Below the pieces are notes generated by a model. It was not told where the DNA came from, did no database searches, and was given only the letters and a program-made list of their open reading frames with translations. DNA of 6,200 nt from Gammaproteobacteria bacterium (lineage in GTDB: Bacteria > Pseudomonadota > Gammaproteobacteria > Pseudomonadales > Oleiphilaceae): the NCBI GenBank assembly GCA_029268325.1, contig JAJUGC010000140.1, forward strand, positions 1 through 6,200. Direction: 5' to 3'. This document shows, in pieces, positions 4,979 to 6,200 of this stretch. The stretch's first letter is position 1; each line of letters opens with the position of its first letter. The position numbers and the translations under genes were made by a program.

Positions 4979-6200
4979 TCAGGCAAGCTTTTTGTACTTC
5001 ATCCGGGTTGGTAGTGCGGCGGAGTCGCCCATGCGCTTTTTGTAGTCCGCATCGTATTCGGTGAAGTTGCCTTCGAAGAAGACCACTTGCGAGTCGCCTT
5101 CATAGGCCAGGATGTGGGTTGCGATCCGGTCCAGGAACCAGCGGTCGTGGGAGATCACAATGGCCGCACCCGGGAAGGCCAGCAGGGCTTCTTCCAGGGC
5201 CCGCAGGGTTTCGATGTCCAGGTCGTTGGAAGGTTCGTCGAGCAGCAGCACGTTGGCGCCTTGCTTGAGGGTCAGGGCCAGGTGCAGGCGGCCCCGCTCA
5301 CCACCGGACAGGTCCTTGACGAACTTCTGCTGGTCAGAGCCCTTGAAGTTGAAGCGGCCCACGTAGGAACGCGACGGTACTTCATAGTTGTTGATCCGGA
5401 TGATGTCCTGGCCGTCGGAGATGCATTCCCAAACCGTCTTGTCGCCATCCAGCTTGTCCCGGCTCTGGTCCACATAGGCAACCTTGACGGTTTCGCCCAG
5501 GATGATTTCGCCGGAATCCGGCTTCTCCTGGCCGGTGATCATGCGGAACAGGGTGGACTTACCGGCTCCGTTCCCGCCGATCACCCCCACAATGGCACCG
5601 GGGGGCACAGTGAAGTTCATGTTGTCGATCAGCAGGCGGTCGTCATAGCCCTTGGAGACGTTACGCACCTCGATGACCTTGTCGCCCAGGCGGGGCCCGG
5701 GCGGAATGTAAATCTCGTTGGTCTCGTTGCGCTTCTGGAACTCCTGGGACTGCATCTCCTCGAAGCGGGCCAGACGGGCCTTGGATTTGGACTGGCGCCC
5801 TTTGGCCCCTTGGCGTACCCACTCCAGCTCAGCCTTGAGGGCTTTTTCGTGGGCAGCCTGCTGCTTGGCCTCCATCTCCAGGCGTTTTTCCTTGGCCTCC
5901 AGCCAGGCAGAGTAGTTGCCTTGGAAGGGAATGCCGTGACCACGGTCCAGTTCCAGAATCCAGCCGGCCACATTGTCCAGGAAGTAACGGTCGTGGGTAA
6001 TGGCCACCACAGTGCCCGGGAAATCGTGGAGGAAACGTTCCAGCCAGGCGACGGACTCCGCATCCAGGTGGTTGGTGGGCTCGTCCAGCAACAGCATGTC
6101 GGGGGCGGAAAGCAGCAGGCGGCACAGGGCCACACGGCGCTTCTCGCCACCGGACAGGTTCTTCACCATGGCGTCCCAGGCGGGCAGGCGCAGGGCGTCG
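4979..6200 (-). CDS. ettA: Energy-dependent translational throttle protein EttA (ABC-F ATPase), C-terminal part
   Basis: EttA is an ABC-F protein that binds the ribosomal E site and gates entry into the elongation cycle according to the ADP/ATP ratio. The window holds 406 codons plus the stop; the family is about 555 residues, so about 150 N-terminal residues, with the first Walker A and the arm domain, lie beyond the right edge. The ATG at 6169 is internal: the frame stays open upstream (DALRLPAWDA) and matches E. coli EttA there. Counting from that Met, visible parts are the first-domain signature LSGGEKRR (5-12) and Walker B LLLDEPTNHLD (26-36), the P-site tRNA interaction linker (about 75-140, with ELEWVRQG and KGRQSKSKARLARFEE), the second Walker A GGNGAGKST (198-206), the second signature LSGGERGR (287-294), and Walker B LLLDEPSNDLD (308-318). 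Both catalytic glutamates are present. The linker and the NETNEIYIPPGPRLGD segment separate EttA from Uup and YheS. Confidence 0.95.
   Translation of the reverse strand, partial: DALRLPAWDAMVKNLSGGEKRRVALCRLLLSAPDMLLLDEPTNHLDAESVAWLERFLHDFPGTVVAITHDRYFLDNVAGWILELDRGHGIPFQGNYSAWLEAKEKRLEMEAKQQAAHEKALKAELEWVRQGAKGRQSKSKARLARFEEMQSQEFQKRNETNEIYIPPGPRLGDKVIEVRNVSKGYDDRLLIDNMNFTVPPGAIVGVIGGNGAGKSTLFRMITGQEKPDSGEIILGETVKVAYVDQSRDKLDGDKTVWECISDGQDIIRINNYEVPSRSYVGRFNFKGSDQQKFVKDLSGGERGRLHLALTLKQGANVLLLDEPSNDLDIETLRALEEALLAFPGAAIVISHDRWFLDRIATHILAYEGDSQVVFFEGNFTEYDADYKKRMGDSAALPTRMKYKKLA

Overview
The window looks like chromosomal DNA of a gammaproteobacterium, with Marinobacter/Pseudomonas-type relatives the best guess. 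The pointers are the EttA sequence, the O-acetylhomoserine sulfhydrylase type, and a small PilZ protein that closely resembles P. aeruginosa PA4608 (MapZ) and sits next to radA as in Pseudomonas. The genus is an inference. Sampled lines of the radA and ettA genes run at about 65% G+C by hand count. Sampled lines of the two genes at the left end run at about 43-58%.

Layout, left to right. (1) Positions 1-1380, minus strand: two tightly coupled genes of unknown function. The upstream one (436-1380) has a helical N-terminus, a Pro-rich linker and two likely beta domains. The second starts at 425 and runs off the left edge. They have their own good sigma70-type promoter (1450-1477) and a short leader hairpin. 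(2) 1538-2815, minus: metY, making homocysteine from O-acetylhomoserine and sulfide, followed by a perfect 8-bp hairpin that probably ends its transcript. (3) 2816-2964: a divergent control region. (4) 2965-4329, plus: radA, a complete DNA repair/branch migration ATPase. (5) 4359-4742, minus: a PilZ c-di-GMP-binding protein, convergent with radA across a 29-bp gap. (6) 4743-4978: a non-coding stretch with a possible pilZ promoter and a GC-rich hairpin after ettA. (7) 4979-6200, minus: the C-terminal three quarters of ettA, an ABC-F translation factor, cut by the right edge.

The conserved genes are housekeeping functions (methionine synthesis, recombination repair, c-di-GMP response, ribosome energy sensing) in separate transcription units, and they do not form one pathway. 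The only part that could belong to something less described is the two-gene unit at the left end. Its domain style resembles proteins found near type VI secretion or other envelope-delivery loci, but nothing in the window proves this. I see no tRNA, rRNA, CRISPR array, insertion sequence or phage attachment site.
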